DNA from: Mercurialis annua
Taxonomy: Eukaryota > Streptophyta > Magnoliopsida > Malpighiales > Euphorbiaceae
Direction of reading: 5' to 3'
DNA: 64,000 nt
Assembly (NCBI RefSeq): GCF_937616625.2
Contig: NC_065576.1
Location: 20,982,001 to 21,046,000 of the forward strand
A program made the position numbers and the translations under genes. The notes beneath the pieces were generated by a model. That model saw only the letters and a list, made by a program, of their open reading frames with translations, was not told the origin of the DNA and made no database searches. Positions 1 through 9,962 of this stretch are shown piece after piece. Position 1 is the stretch's first letter. Each line of letters begins with the position of its first letter.

Positions 1-289
1 TCGCTTAAAATTTAATTTATAAATATTATTTAATAATCTTTAAATAATAATTAATTTTCCAAATAGTGGGTTAGCCGAGTTATCATTAACTACCAAGATA
101 ACCTCACTTGTCGGGTGACCCAAGTCTAACCCGACTCAAAACATTTATCAATATAAACCCGAGTTTATATTTAGAAAACAATTCAATAAAATGTTAATCC
201 ATTTTAAAAGCGGAACTCAATAACTTCAATTTCAAGTAACCCAAGTTACAACCCCAAAAACTTAATTTAAACAAATCTTATAAAAGTTT

Positions 290-372
290 AGGGACTAAAT
301 TGTACTTTAGCCAATTAAGGACTAAACTGTACTTTTGCCAATTTGGAACTAAATTGTACTTTAGCCAATTTG
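290..372 (-). repeat. LTR minisatellite, about 28-bp unit, 3 copies
   Basis: Three consecutive copies of a 'ggactaaattgtactttagccaattt'-type unit, present at the same place in the right LTR and, in opposite orientation with four copies, in the LTR of element B. A shared LTR feature whose copy number varies between insertions. Confidence 0.8.
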
Positions 373-1457
373 ATATCCAAAATCAATTTAATTGCTTTTG
401 TTTATAATTAAAACAAAATATAAAATTACTAATCAAAAACTTAAGTTAAATAAGTTTTAAAACGTTTAGGGGGCAAATTGTAATTTAGCCAATTTATACC
501 AAAACGAAATTTAAAGTTAAATATAATTACCCGAGTAATTATATTAACTTAATTTTATAAATAACTATCGTTTTAATTATTTAATTTACAAATCCAAATA
601 AAACCAAATTATTAGGTAAAGTGTAACTTTAAGGGTTTAATTGATTTAAGTAAAAGACTTTGGTGATCCTATAGAGTATTTAACCATCATCTTCCTTTTA
701 ATCAAACAACATTTCCCCGCCTAACTCATCAACTCACCAAGCAAAACTCCATTTCTTTTAGCTACTGTGTTACACTTAAACAAGAATTCAATCTCAAACT
801 TAATCAATCTATATCATTAAACACAACCTAAACAATAACTCAAAATTATAAGAACAACACTCATGTTTGAGATTTAACAATACACATTAATTAACATCAC
901 ACGGAAACGAACTAAACGAAATCGAGGCGAAGTACAAACTGAGATTCAACGATTTGCCTACTCAAAATATAGAGACTAAACAACATGAATCAACTAAATC
1001 AAACCACAAAGTGAAAGGATTCAGCGGCAACAACTCATAAAATATCAAGAACAATTAAGAAATTCCAAAAAACGGAAACCGTACGGTGAATGGAACGAGA
1101 TCGATAGCGTACCGTTCAACGAAAACGAGGTGGGGAATTGAAGGTACACAAGTCTAGAACGTCTGGAAACAAACGGTTTCAATTTTGATATAGAAACGAG
1201 AGAGAACGATCAAAAATACGGAATCGCCGCTTTGAACATAAACTGAATTCAAATGAAATAAGAAACTTACCGGACAGCGACCTTTGGAGGACGATAACTA
1301 TTTCGTTTCTCAGCGAACGAGCAAGAGGAAGACGGCTAGGATTTATTTGCAGCGTGGTGAAGATTTTCTATTTAGAAAACGTCCTTAAATATCGAGAGGA
1401 AATAGGTCAAAAACGAGTGCGAAGTGGGATGGATGCAAGGCTCATGATGGTTGTGCC

Positions 1458-1576
1458 ATTCTCGAACGAGAACAGCCCATTTGGGCTTGGTTCTCGTTCG
1501 AGAACCCCCGGTCTCGTACTAGACCAGGCCCTACAAGTGATTCTCGTTCGAGAATCTTAATTCTCGAACAAGAATC
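1458..1576. repeat. Dyad cluster in left LTR of A
   Basis: Cluster of short inverted repeats with a CTCG..CGAG core: TTCTCGAACGAGAA, TTCTCGTTCGAGAA, AGCCCATTTGGGCT, a mutated GGTCTCGTACTAGACC, and a decayed TTCTCGAACAAGAA. Same location as in the right LTR, just upstream (element sense) of a TATA-like AT stretch. Possibly U3 regulatory sites; that role is inferred. Confidence 0.75.
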
Positions 1577-1743
1577 ATTCAATTCACTTTTTTTTTCTTT
1601 TTTTGATTTAAAAAAAATAAATGGTTGAACCACAATTTTACCTACTCACGAACCAACACGAACCTGACCATCAACTTCGATTTTTACTTCAAAACGATTG
1701 GAAAATTTGTCGGAAAAACGCTGACAATTTACGGGGTATTACA

Positions 1744-1759
1744 TTCTCCCCAACTAATT
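1744..1759 (-). other. Polypurine tract of element A
   Basis: Minus-strand AATTAGTTGGGGAGAA directly abuts the TGTAATACCCC start of the 3' LTR. This is the expected position and composition of the plus-strand primer for reverse transcription. The upstream AATTCGAGGACAAATT resembles the conserved pre-PPT segment in elements C and E. Confidence 0.9.
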
Positions 1760-1860
1760 AAAAATTTGTCCTCGAATTTAACACGGTAAGCAATTAACAC
1801 CAGACAACACTTATCACAAATAAAAATCATAAAAATCACAGAAAATCAAGATATCATACC

Positions 1861-2406
1861 TCACGGAAAAAGAAAAGGATAGCGATTCCGCATATCCGAC
1901 TCGGTCTCCCAAGTACATTCTTCAACAGAATGATTGCGCCAGAGGACTTTGACCATCGGAATCTCCTTGTTCCGCAACTTACGCACTTGCGTATCCACAA
2001 TCTCAACTGGCTGTTCCTCATAGGACAGCTCCTGGTCAATCTCAACACTCTGAGGCACAATCACGTGCGAAGGATCAGAAATACACTTTCTCAACATAGA
2101 AACATGAAACACCGGATGTACTAAAGACATGTCTGGCGGCAGAACCAGACGATAAGCCACAGCTCCAATCCTCTCTGAAATATCATAAGGACCAATATAC
2201 CTCGGTGCCAACTTTTCCTTGACACCAAAACGAACCACGCCTTTCATAGGCGAAACCCGAAGAAACACGAAATCACCATCATGAAACTCAATGTCTTTTC
2301 TCTTCGGATCAACATAACTCTTATGCCGACTAAAAGCAGTCTCTAACCTCCGTTTGATCAACGGTACCTTCTCTGAGGTAATCTGAATAATCTCAGCTCC
2401 CGAGAG
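1861..2406 (-). pseudogene. pol: Integrase C-terminus and chromodomain-like tail of element A pol
   Basis: Continues the integrase frame after an in-frame TAA at 2407-2409; 15 sense codons precede the 166-residue open stretch at 2361. Visible are the integrase C-terminal region (GDFVFLRVSP, KLAPRYIGPY), the HPVFHVSMLRK motif, and a tail with EIVDTQVRKLRNKEIP, VKVLWRNHSVEECTWE and RNRYPFLF. The last part is the chromodomain-like module typical of Tekay/Del chromoviruses, which in the family is thought to steer integration toward heterochromatin. It ends near the expected C-terminus just before the polypurine tract. The sequence is well kept; only the upstream stop separates it from the integrase. 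Confidence 0.88.
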
Positions 2407-3768
2407 TTAACGCTCTCCGACCTCCTCCCAACAGATAGGAGATCTACACTTACGCCCGTACAAAGCCTCATACGGCGCCATTTCGATACTCGCGTGGTAA
2501 CTGTTGTTGTAAGAAAACTCAATCAACGGCAAATGAGTATCCCAGCTAACCTGAAAATCGAGAACACACATCCTGAGCATATTCTCTAATGTCTGAATAG
2601 TCCTCTCAGACTGACCGTCAGTCTGAGGATGAAAAGCTGTACTGAAATCCAACCGAGAACCCAAGGATTCCTGTAACGCTTTCCAGAACCTCGAAGTAAC
2701 CACAGATCCTCTGTCTGAAACAATAGAAACCGGTACACCATGCAAACTGACAATCCTGTCGATGTACAACTGAGACAACCTCAAAGCAGTATACGAAACC
2801 TTAATCGATAGGAAATGAGCTGACTTGGTCATACGGTCAACTATCACCCAGATGGAATCGCACCCCTGTCGAGTACGTGGTAAACCAACCACAAAATCCA
2901 TGGCAATCCGCTCCCACTTCCACTCTGGAATAGGTAGTGGCTGCAGGTAACAAAAAGGTCTCTGATGCTCCAGCTTGACCTGCTGGCACGTCAGACACTT
3001 AGAAACATACTCAACGATATCCTTTTTCATTCCGCTCCACCAGTAGGTACCCTTAAGATCATGGTACATCTTAGTAGAACCCGGATGAACACTATAAGCA
3101 GACTTGTGCGCTTCTTCCAGAATCTGGTCTCTCAAACCATCTGAATCCGGAACACACAATCTCGAACCATGTCTCAGAACACCATCCACAAAAGTAAACT
3201 CAGAATTTCCGTCCTGCTGAATCTCCTCAATAATCTGTTTCAATTGTGGATCCTCAGCTTGTAAAGCTTTGATCCGATCAATCAAAACAGGTTGCACTTG
3301 CAACTGTGCTAACAAACAACCGGCCTGAGAAACCTGAAAACCATAGCCTGAAGCTATCAAACCGTGCCACTCTCTAACCATGGGTCTACGCCCAATCTCA
3401 GAAATATGAGCCAAACTGCCCGAAGACTTGCGACTCAACGCATCGGCTACCACATTAGCCTTACCAGGATGGTATTGAATAGTACAGTCGTAGTCTTTCA
3501 GCAATTCTAGCCACCTCCTCTGTCTCAAGTTTAACTCTCTCTGATCAAAGATATACTTCAGACTCTTATGATCAGTGAAAATCTCACAAGTAGCACCATA
3601 CAAGTAATGTCTCCAGATTTTCAGCGCAAAAACCACTGCTGCCAACTCTAAATCATGAGTAGGGTAATTTACCTCATGCTTCTTCAACTTCCTGGAAGCA
3701 TAGGCAATCACCTGTCCATGTTGCATCAGAACGCAACCCAAACCAATATGAGACGCATCACAATACAC
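2407..3768 (-). pseudogene. pol: RNase H and integrase part of element A pol
   Basis: About 453 codons. The N-terminus is RNase [14 protein letters not shown], the [18 protein letters not shown] helix, [11 protein letters not shown] and VADALSRK. Next come the integrase HHCC region ([13 protein letters not shown], then CLTCQQVK) and the DDE core: MDFVVGLP (first D), VSDRGS (second D), and [17 protein letters not shown], whose QSE glutamate lies about 35 residues after the second D. The usual SDRDPRF is here SDRGSVV, a divergent active-site loop. A TAA after VGER ends the frame, with homologous sequence continuing in frame. The upstream end lost its frame by a small deletion between the RT/RNase H connection (APVL) and GFIVYCDAS. 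No natural start; this is an internal polyprotein fragment. Confidence 0.92.
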
Positions 3769-4541
3769 TATGAAACCGTCAATGCCAAAACCGGAGCTGT
3801 AGTCAAAATCTCCTTGAGCTTATCAAAGCTCGCCTCGCACTTGTCAGTCCACTCAAACTTAACACCTTTCTGTGTCAGTTTAGTCAACGGTGCAGATATT
3901 CTGGAGAAATCTTGCACGAACCGACGATAGTAGCCAGCTAAACCCAGAAAACTCCTAATCTCGGTAACTGACCTTGGCCTCTGCCAATCCATAACTGCCT
4001 CAATCTTCTTCGGATCAACCTTGATCCCATCTTTCGACACTACGTGTCCTAGAAAGGTAACCTGATCCAACCAGAACTCATATTTTGAGAACTTAGCATA
4101 CAACTGATGCTCACGCAACGTCTGTAGTATAGTCCTCAAATGGTAAGCATGCTCCTCCTCACTCCGAGAATAGATCAAAATGTCATCAATGAAGACGATA
4201 ACAAATTGATCCAAAAAAGTCTTGAACACTCTGTTCATCATATCCATAAACGCTGGTGGTGCGTTCGTCAGACTAAAGGACATAACCAGAAACTCAAAAT
4301 GTCCATAACGAGTCCAAAAAGCAGTCTTAGGCACATCTACATCACGGATCAGAAGTTGATGATACCCAGACCTCAAATCAATCTTGGAAACACACTTCGC
4401 ACCCTGAAACTGGTCAAACAAATCATCGATGCGAGGAAGAGGATATCTGTTCTTGACAGTAGCCTTGTTCAACTGTCTGTAGTCGATACACATTCGAAAG
4501 GAACCGTTTTTTTTTTCACAAACAGAACTGGAGCACCCCAC
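3768..4541 (-). pseudogene. pol: Reverse transcriptase part of element A pol
   Basis: RT palm and fingers: [31 protein letters not shown] (first catalytic Asp), [17 protein letters not shown] and [12 protein letters not shown] with the FIDD catalytic box. The thumb follows ([15 protein letters not shown]) and the frame runs to the RT/RNase H connection ([14 protein letters not shown]). Usual VMPFGLTNAPAAF is [13 protein letters not shown], consistent with decay. The frame is entered by a frameshift at a run of ten T on the plus strand (4507-4516), falling in the Lys codons before NGSFRMC. It exits by a second frameshift at about 3768-3790, where roughly ten bases of the connection seem missing rather than one. 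Confidence 0.92.
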
Positions 4542-5578
4542 GGAGAAGTACTCGGTCTGATGAACCCGCTATCCAACAACTCTTGTAACTGGTCCTTCAA
4601 CTCCTTCAGCTCTACAGGAGCCATCTGATACGGCGGTATCGAAATCGGAGCTGTACCAGAAACCACATCAATGCAAAACTCAATATCACGATCAGGTGGT
4701 AATCCAGGGAATTCCTCTGGAAACACATCAGTGAACTCATTCACTATCGGAACACTATGCATATCACCATTACTAGTCTCCAAATTACGAACAACAGCAA
4801 GAAAACCTTGGCAACCCTTGCCTAACATTCGCTTCACCTTGATGGCGGAAATCAGATTCTTAGGTGTCTCCGCATTCTCTCCCTGAAAGGAAAAAGGTAA
4901 ATCACCTGGAATCCTGAACTCGACTGACTTCCCTCGACAGTCAATAGAAGCATAATGGCGCGACAGCCAATCCATCCCCAAGATGACATCAAAAGAAAGA
5001 ACGTCAAGCACAATCAAATCAGCACATAATTCTCTACCCTGAATAACCACTGGACAAGAAGGATAAACGACGTCCACTACTACACCTTTAGACATAGGTG
5101 TAGACACAGCTAGAGGTTCACTCAAAACGGATGGTGCCATACCCAATTTCCCAGCAAAACATGTAGACACAAACGAATGGGTTGCACTCGCATCAAATAA
5201 TACCAAAGCATCAGTAAAAGAAATCGGAATGGTACCTTGCACCACAGCATTTGATGCACGCGCATCCTGAGGAGTAAGAGCAAACACTCTGGCCCGACCC
5301 TGCGGCTGCTGCTGCGAACTCTGCCCAGTACCATAACTGTTGGAACCTCTACCACCGTTACCACGGCCACCAAAACCTCTGTCACCAGAACCACGGCCCC
5401 GCTGGCCACCAAAAGATGCTGCAGGTTGAGAGTACCCTACAGACTGTGTAAACGCAGGTCTCTGCTGCTGATAAGATGACTGCGCCACACTGGAGTTGGA
5501 CATCTGCTGCCCATATGTCGGACACTCCCTGGAAAAATGACCCGGCTGGCCACAAGAGAAACAACCTCCAGTAGCTAA
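4469..5578 (-). pseudogene. pol: Zinc knuckle, protease and RT start of element A
   Basis: Begins right after the in-frame TAG at 5579-5581. The first codons give a CCHC knuckle, CFSCGQPGHFSREC (CX2CX4HX4C), showing that the stop cuts gag between two zinc motifs. A Gly/Gln/Ser-rich linker and RVFALTPQDA precede the aspartic protease: VLFDASATHSF flap/active region and DVILGMDWLS. The family catalytic triplet is normally DSG; here it reads DAS, keeping Asp but losing Ser and Gly, so activity is doubtful. RT N-terminal motifs follow ([47 protein letters not shown]) until the homopolymer frameshift. The open frame after its first Met covers 4469-5503. Confidence 0.9.
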
Positions 5579-6808
5579 CTAACACTGACCATAGTGCATG
5601 CGTCTGCAATTCTGGCAGAACGGAATGTTCGATCCACCACTGTACCCGTGTCCTGAACCACGGTTACTCCCACTGCTACTAGAGCTGTACGGAGCACTCC
5701 TAACACTATGCCTCCCTTTGTTGTGAGTACGGCGACTCCCTTTATTGGCCTGAGAAGAGCCACTGTAGTAATTCCCACTACCATGCTGCACTGGGGCCTG
5801 TTGCCCCCCACTAGGAAGATCACTCTTTCCCTTCTGATTCTGGAAAGGATCAGAGATCGTCCCAAATTGAATCAACGAATTCTCCATCCGTCGAGCACTA
5901 TCCACTACCCGAGCAAACTCCATGTCTGCCCCTATCAGCAAAGGAAGAAATTCCGAGCCTAAACCCCTGATATAGCGGTCGTTCACTCGCCCACGATCAC
6001 CCTGTAGATCTGTAGCAAACCTCCCCAAACAAAAAAACTTTGTAGTGTAGTCTGTCACTGATCTATCCCCTTTCTTCAAATTTAGCAGCTTTTCTCTGAA
6101 ATTCTCAGTAACAGAGAAGGGTAGATAATAACCTCTGAACCTTGTCACAAAATCAGCCCAAGACAATGTAGCCATCTCTGGCCTGATGTTATCGCGAAAC
6201 CAATCCTTAGCTGGACCCTTCAGCGACATTTCCACAAGCATCACTGATTGACGATCGGTAGCCTGAATTCTCTGACTATTGTACTCAAACTCTTCCAAAA
6301 AGTCAAGAGCATCCCCAGTACCATCAAAAGAAGTCGGATTCAACTTCGTGTAGGTCATCTCCATCTCTCTGTCTGTCGGAATGTGATCAACACCAGCAAG
6401 TCCACCCTTACCAGCTACAGCACTAGCCTGAGGTTGTTGTTGCTGCGCTAACTGACCCAGTACAGTACACTGATTCTGCAAAAGAGCCTGGTTATTCTGC
6501 ATCTCAACAATGCCATCCAAGAAAGTAGTGAAGTCGAACGCTTGCATATTCGGTGCCTGCTGCACATTCGGTGCCTGCTGCACATTCGGTGCCTGAACAC
6601 CTGCTGCACCACGTCCTCTAGCTCCACCTCTACCAGCACCAGCTCCTCTGCCTCTACCTCTACCTCTGCCAGCACCTCTACCTCTACCACGTCCAGCATT
6701 GACCGGAACTGGTGGTACGTTCTGATCGACTTCCATGGAAATCGCATCATCAGCCACAGCTTCTTGCTCTGCCGCAGCACGAGCACGAGTACGAACAACG
6801 TTGTCCAT
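5579..6808 (-). pseudogene. gag: gag of element A, ended early by TAG
   Basis: About 409 codons. A start is plausible at MDNVVRTRARAAAEQ, because related elements C and E also begin with MAEQR or MAEQRTTRARA. Residues about 39-69 form a GRG/RGG-rich basic tract, then three APNVQQ/APNMQ tandem repeats, then the retrotransposon gag domain (YTKLNPTSFDG, DALDFLEEFE, MSLKGPAKDWF, FVTRFRGYYLPFSV, LLNLKKGDRSV, YIRGLGSEF). A CQNCRRMHYGQC cysteine motif sits at the end. TAG then interrupts the frame before the canonical CCHC knuckle. Gag would form the virus-like particle and bind genomic RNA. The stop looks like an inactivating mutation; programmed read-through is possible but has no support here. 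Confidence 0.88.
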
Positions 6809-7153
6809 ATCCTAAAGATTTAACAAAAACAATTTAAATAACACTTAATTCATACCCAAGTATGAAACAAAAAAAGTAACAAATTAGGATTTCCCGAGAA
6901 ATCGACAGCATTAAAATATTCACCCAAGTGAAATAAAATTAACATTTAACAGCATCAAATCAACATATAATGACTGACTCGACGCAATCCTATTGGTGTA
7001 GGCAGAATATTTTAAAAATCAAAAGATGACGTTTTTAAAGACATGACAGAAACCTATATCCGCAGTAGTTCCTAAGACACAACCTTACTTAATAGAGTAA
7101 ACACATAGCGAGCAAATGGCCTTGGTTTGAAACCAAAGCTCTGATACCAAGTT
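6809..7153 (-). other. 5' leader of element A
   Basis: Untranslated leader between the primer site and gag. Its first roughly 130 nt match the leader of element B at 35674-35805 closely (CATTTGCTYGMTATGTGTTTACTC, GGAACTACTGCGGATATAGG), which ties A and B to one subfamily on this side. Confidence 0.85.
7138..7149 (-). other. Primer binding site of A (tRNA-iMet type)
   Basis: Minus-strand TGGTATCAGAGC lies four bases inside the LTR end (GTGACA|AACT). It is complementary to the 3' end of plant initiator tRNA-Met, as usual for Ty3/gypsy elements. Confidence 0.93.
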
Positions 7154-9962
7154 TGTCACGACCCATTTTCACGAATCGCGACTGGCGCTAGGCTATGGGT
7201 AATGTAGTACCAAAACCCGTATCCAGCCTTTCATTTAACATATAAACACGTAAACCTGCAGAAAACCAATGCTCGGGGGCAACCGAGACTTCAGCCTAAA
7301 TCTAGCAGTTATAATATTCAACAATTAAAATAACATGCTTTCCAATAATAGTATTTAATCGGCTTAACATAAATAATCCGGAATAATCGTTTAACATGCC
7401 CGAGCAGTAAATAAACAGTCAAACCAATCTGACAAAACTATAATAATAATAAAGACGTCTAGTTACTACTGCGGCCTAAGAATAAAACAGTTTTACAGTT
7501 TATCAAAAATAAATGGAACCTCCGAGGAAAAGTAAATGCAGAGATCACCAGACTCTCTCAGATCATAACCCTGGGAAAATTAGGAAAACAACGGGGTCAG
7601 ATATACTGAGATGAGTTTATACCACTATCTACATTTATTAAGTGGAAAACCTTTAAAACTGTTTAAAACATTTAATAACGATATTACGAATAATAGTTGG
7701 AACCCTAATCCACAAATCTAAATAAATAACATAATCCAATAGGTCTGGTCCTGAGAGCTGAGCTACACCGAGTTACTCTACTTGGTCCCGAGAGCTATGC
7801 TCACACCGAGTTACCACATTTCCATATATAACTTACCCAGATCAATACTGGTGCGCACGCAGTCCTAATGATGCCCATTAGGTAGCATGTTCCAACTAGA
7901 AGCCATAATATAAAAACAATTCGAAATATACGTACAGTATATATATTTAATATTAAAATAACAATTTACTTAATAAAGCGGTAAATAGTAAGTACAAACT
8001 CACTGCTTGCTAATCCACGTGAATACCGGCAAGCAACTAATCCTGGTTCGCCTCTGGAGCACGAACAATAGACGGGTCTAGACAAATAAAATAATTATTA
8101 AAAACAAACCCTAACTCTTGAGAGTACTAGACATCACATAGGACTAGCACAAATAATACGTCGGAATAACACAAGCCAGAAGACACAAAAATACCAATTA
8201 GGTAATAAAGCCCAATTAATATAAGTCTATTGAGTTCTCGCTTAAAATCCAATTTATAAATATCATTTAATAATCTTTAAATAATAATTAATTTTCCAAA
8301 TCTAACCTCACTTGTCGGGTGGCACAAGTCTAACCCGACTCAAAACATTTATCAATATAAACCCGAGTTTATATTTAGAAAACAATTCAATAAAAAGTTA
8401 ATCCAATTTAAAAGCGGAACTCAATTACTTCAATTTCAAGTAACCCAAGTTACAACCCCAAAAACTTAATTTAAACAAATCTTATAAAAGTTTAGGGACT
8501 AAATTGTACTTTAGCCAATTAGGGACTAAACTGTACTTTTGCCAATTTGGACTAAATTGTACTTTAGCCAATTTGATATCCAAAATCAATTTAATTGCTT
8601 TTGTTTATAATTAAAACAAAATATAAAGTTACTAATCAAAAACTTAAGTAAAATAAGTTTTAAAACGTTTAGGGGCCAAATTATAATTTAGCCAATTTAT
8701 ACCAAAACGAAATTCAAAGTTAAATATAATTACACGAGTAATTATATTAACTTAATTTTATAAATAACTATCGTTTTAATTATTTAATTTACAAATCCAA
8801 ATGAAACCAAATTATTAGGTAAAGTGTAACTTTAAGGGTTTAATTGATTTAAGTAAAAGACTTTGGTGATCCTATAGAGTATTTAACCATCATCTTCCTT
8901 TTAATCAAACAACATTTCCTTGCCTAACTCATCAACTCACCAAGCAAAAATCCATTTCTTTTAGCTACTGTGTTACACTTAAACAAGAATTCAATCTCAA
9001 ACTTAATCAATCTATATCATTAAACACAACCTAAACAATAACTCAAAATTATAAGAACAACACTCATGTTTGAGATTTAACAATACCCATTAATTAACAT
9101 CACACGGAAACGAACTAAACGAAACTGAGGCGAAGTACAAACTGAGATTCAACGATTTGCCTACTCAAAATATAGAGACTAAACAACATGAATCAACTAA
9201 ATCAAACCACAAAGTGAAAGGATTCAGCGGCAGCAACTCATACAATATCAAGAACAGTTAAGAAATTCCAAAAAACGGAAACCGTACGGCGAATGGAACG
9301 ACATCGATAGCGTACCGTTCAACGAAAACGAGGTGGGGGAATCGAAGGTACACGAGTCTAGAACGTCTGGAAACAAACGGTTTCAATTTCGATCTAGAAA
9401 CGAGAGAGAACGATCAAAAATACGGAATCGCCGCTTTGAACATAAACTGAATTCAAATGAAATAAGAAACTTACCGGACAGCGACCTTTGGAGGACGATA
9501 ACTATTTCGTTTCTCAACGAACGAGCAAGAGGAAGACGGCTAGGGTTTATTTGCAGCGTGGTGAAGATTTTCTATTTAGAAAACGTCCTTAAATATCGAG
9601 AGGAAATAGGTCAAAAACGAGTGCGAAGTGGGCTGGATGAAAGGCTCATGATGGCTGTGCCATTCTCGAATGAGAACAGCCCAAATATGAGAACAGCCCA
9701 TTTGGGCTTGGTTCTCGTTCGAGAACCCCTGGTCTCGTACGAGACCAGGCCCTAGAAGTGATTCTCGTTCGAGAATCTTAATTCTCGAACGAGAATCATT
9801 CAATTCCCTTTTTTTTTATTTTGATTTAAAAAAAAATAAATAGTTGAACCACAATTTTACCCTCTCACGAACCAACACGAACCCGACCATCAACTTCGAT
9901 TTTTACTTCAAAACGATTGGAAAATTTGTCGGAAAAACGCTGAAAATTTACGGGGTATTACA
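7154..9962 (-). repeat. 5' LTR of element A
   Basis: 2809 bp, TG...CA ends: TGTAATACCCC at 9962 on the minus strand, GTCGTGACA at 7154. Contains the minisatellite at 8494-8574 (three units), the dyad cluster at 9662-9796, a TATA-like AT stretch and AAACCCTAGCCG leader-like text downstream of it. The open frame at 9333-9755 overlaps these repeats and is not a gene. Confidence 0.93.
9662..9796. repeat. Dyad cluster in right LTR of A
   Basis: Inverted repeats in order: ATTCTCGAATGAGAA, AGCCCATTTGGGCT, GTTCTCGTTCGAGAAC, a perfect 22-bp palindrome at 9728-9749 centred on GGTCTCGTACGAGACC, GATTCTCGTTCGAGAATC, and ATTCTCGAACGAGAAT. The 22-bp palindrome is identical to the one in element B at 32989-33010. 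Confidence 0.88.

Larger units (their letters stand above)
1..1743 (-). repeat. 3' LTR of element A (partial)
   Basis: Reads TGTAATACCCCGTAAATTG inward from position 1743 on the minus strand. Window base 1 matches about position 8238 of the right LTR, so roughly the last 1.1 kb of this LTR (U5 end) lies outside the window. It differs from the right copy by scattered substitutions and small indels. For example, about 37 bp present near 66-102 (the stretch 'agtgggttagccgag...') is missing from the right LTR near 8302. Confidence 0.92.
1..9962 (-). mobile_element. Element A: degenerate Tekay-like Ty3/gypsy chromovirus
   Basis: LTR retrotransposon on the minus strand: 5' LTR at the right, 3' LTR at the left and cut by the window edge. 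Order on the minus strand is LTR, iMet-type primer site, gag, zinc knuckle, protease, RT, RNase H, integrase, chromodomain-like tail, polypurine tract, LTR. That is the Ty3/gypsy order, and the tail resembles Tekay/Del chromoviruses. The polyprotein frame is interrupted four times (TAG at 5579, frameshift near 4507-4516, frameshift near 3768, TAA at 2407), so this copy is dead. It abuts the satellite at 9962/9963, so it probably inserted at or in the array. Its left target-site copy is outside the window. Confidence 0.93.

Noticed and set aside
1442..9803. Short opposite-strand frames across element A (for example 4140-4628, 5708-5962, 6542-6823)
   Set aside because: Shadows of gag-pol in other frames, with low-complexity output such as Ser/Thr runs opposite the RGG tract.
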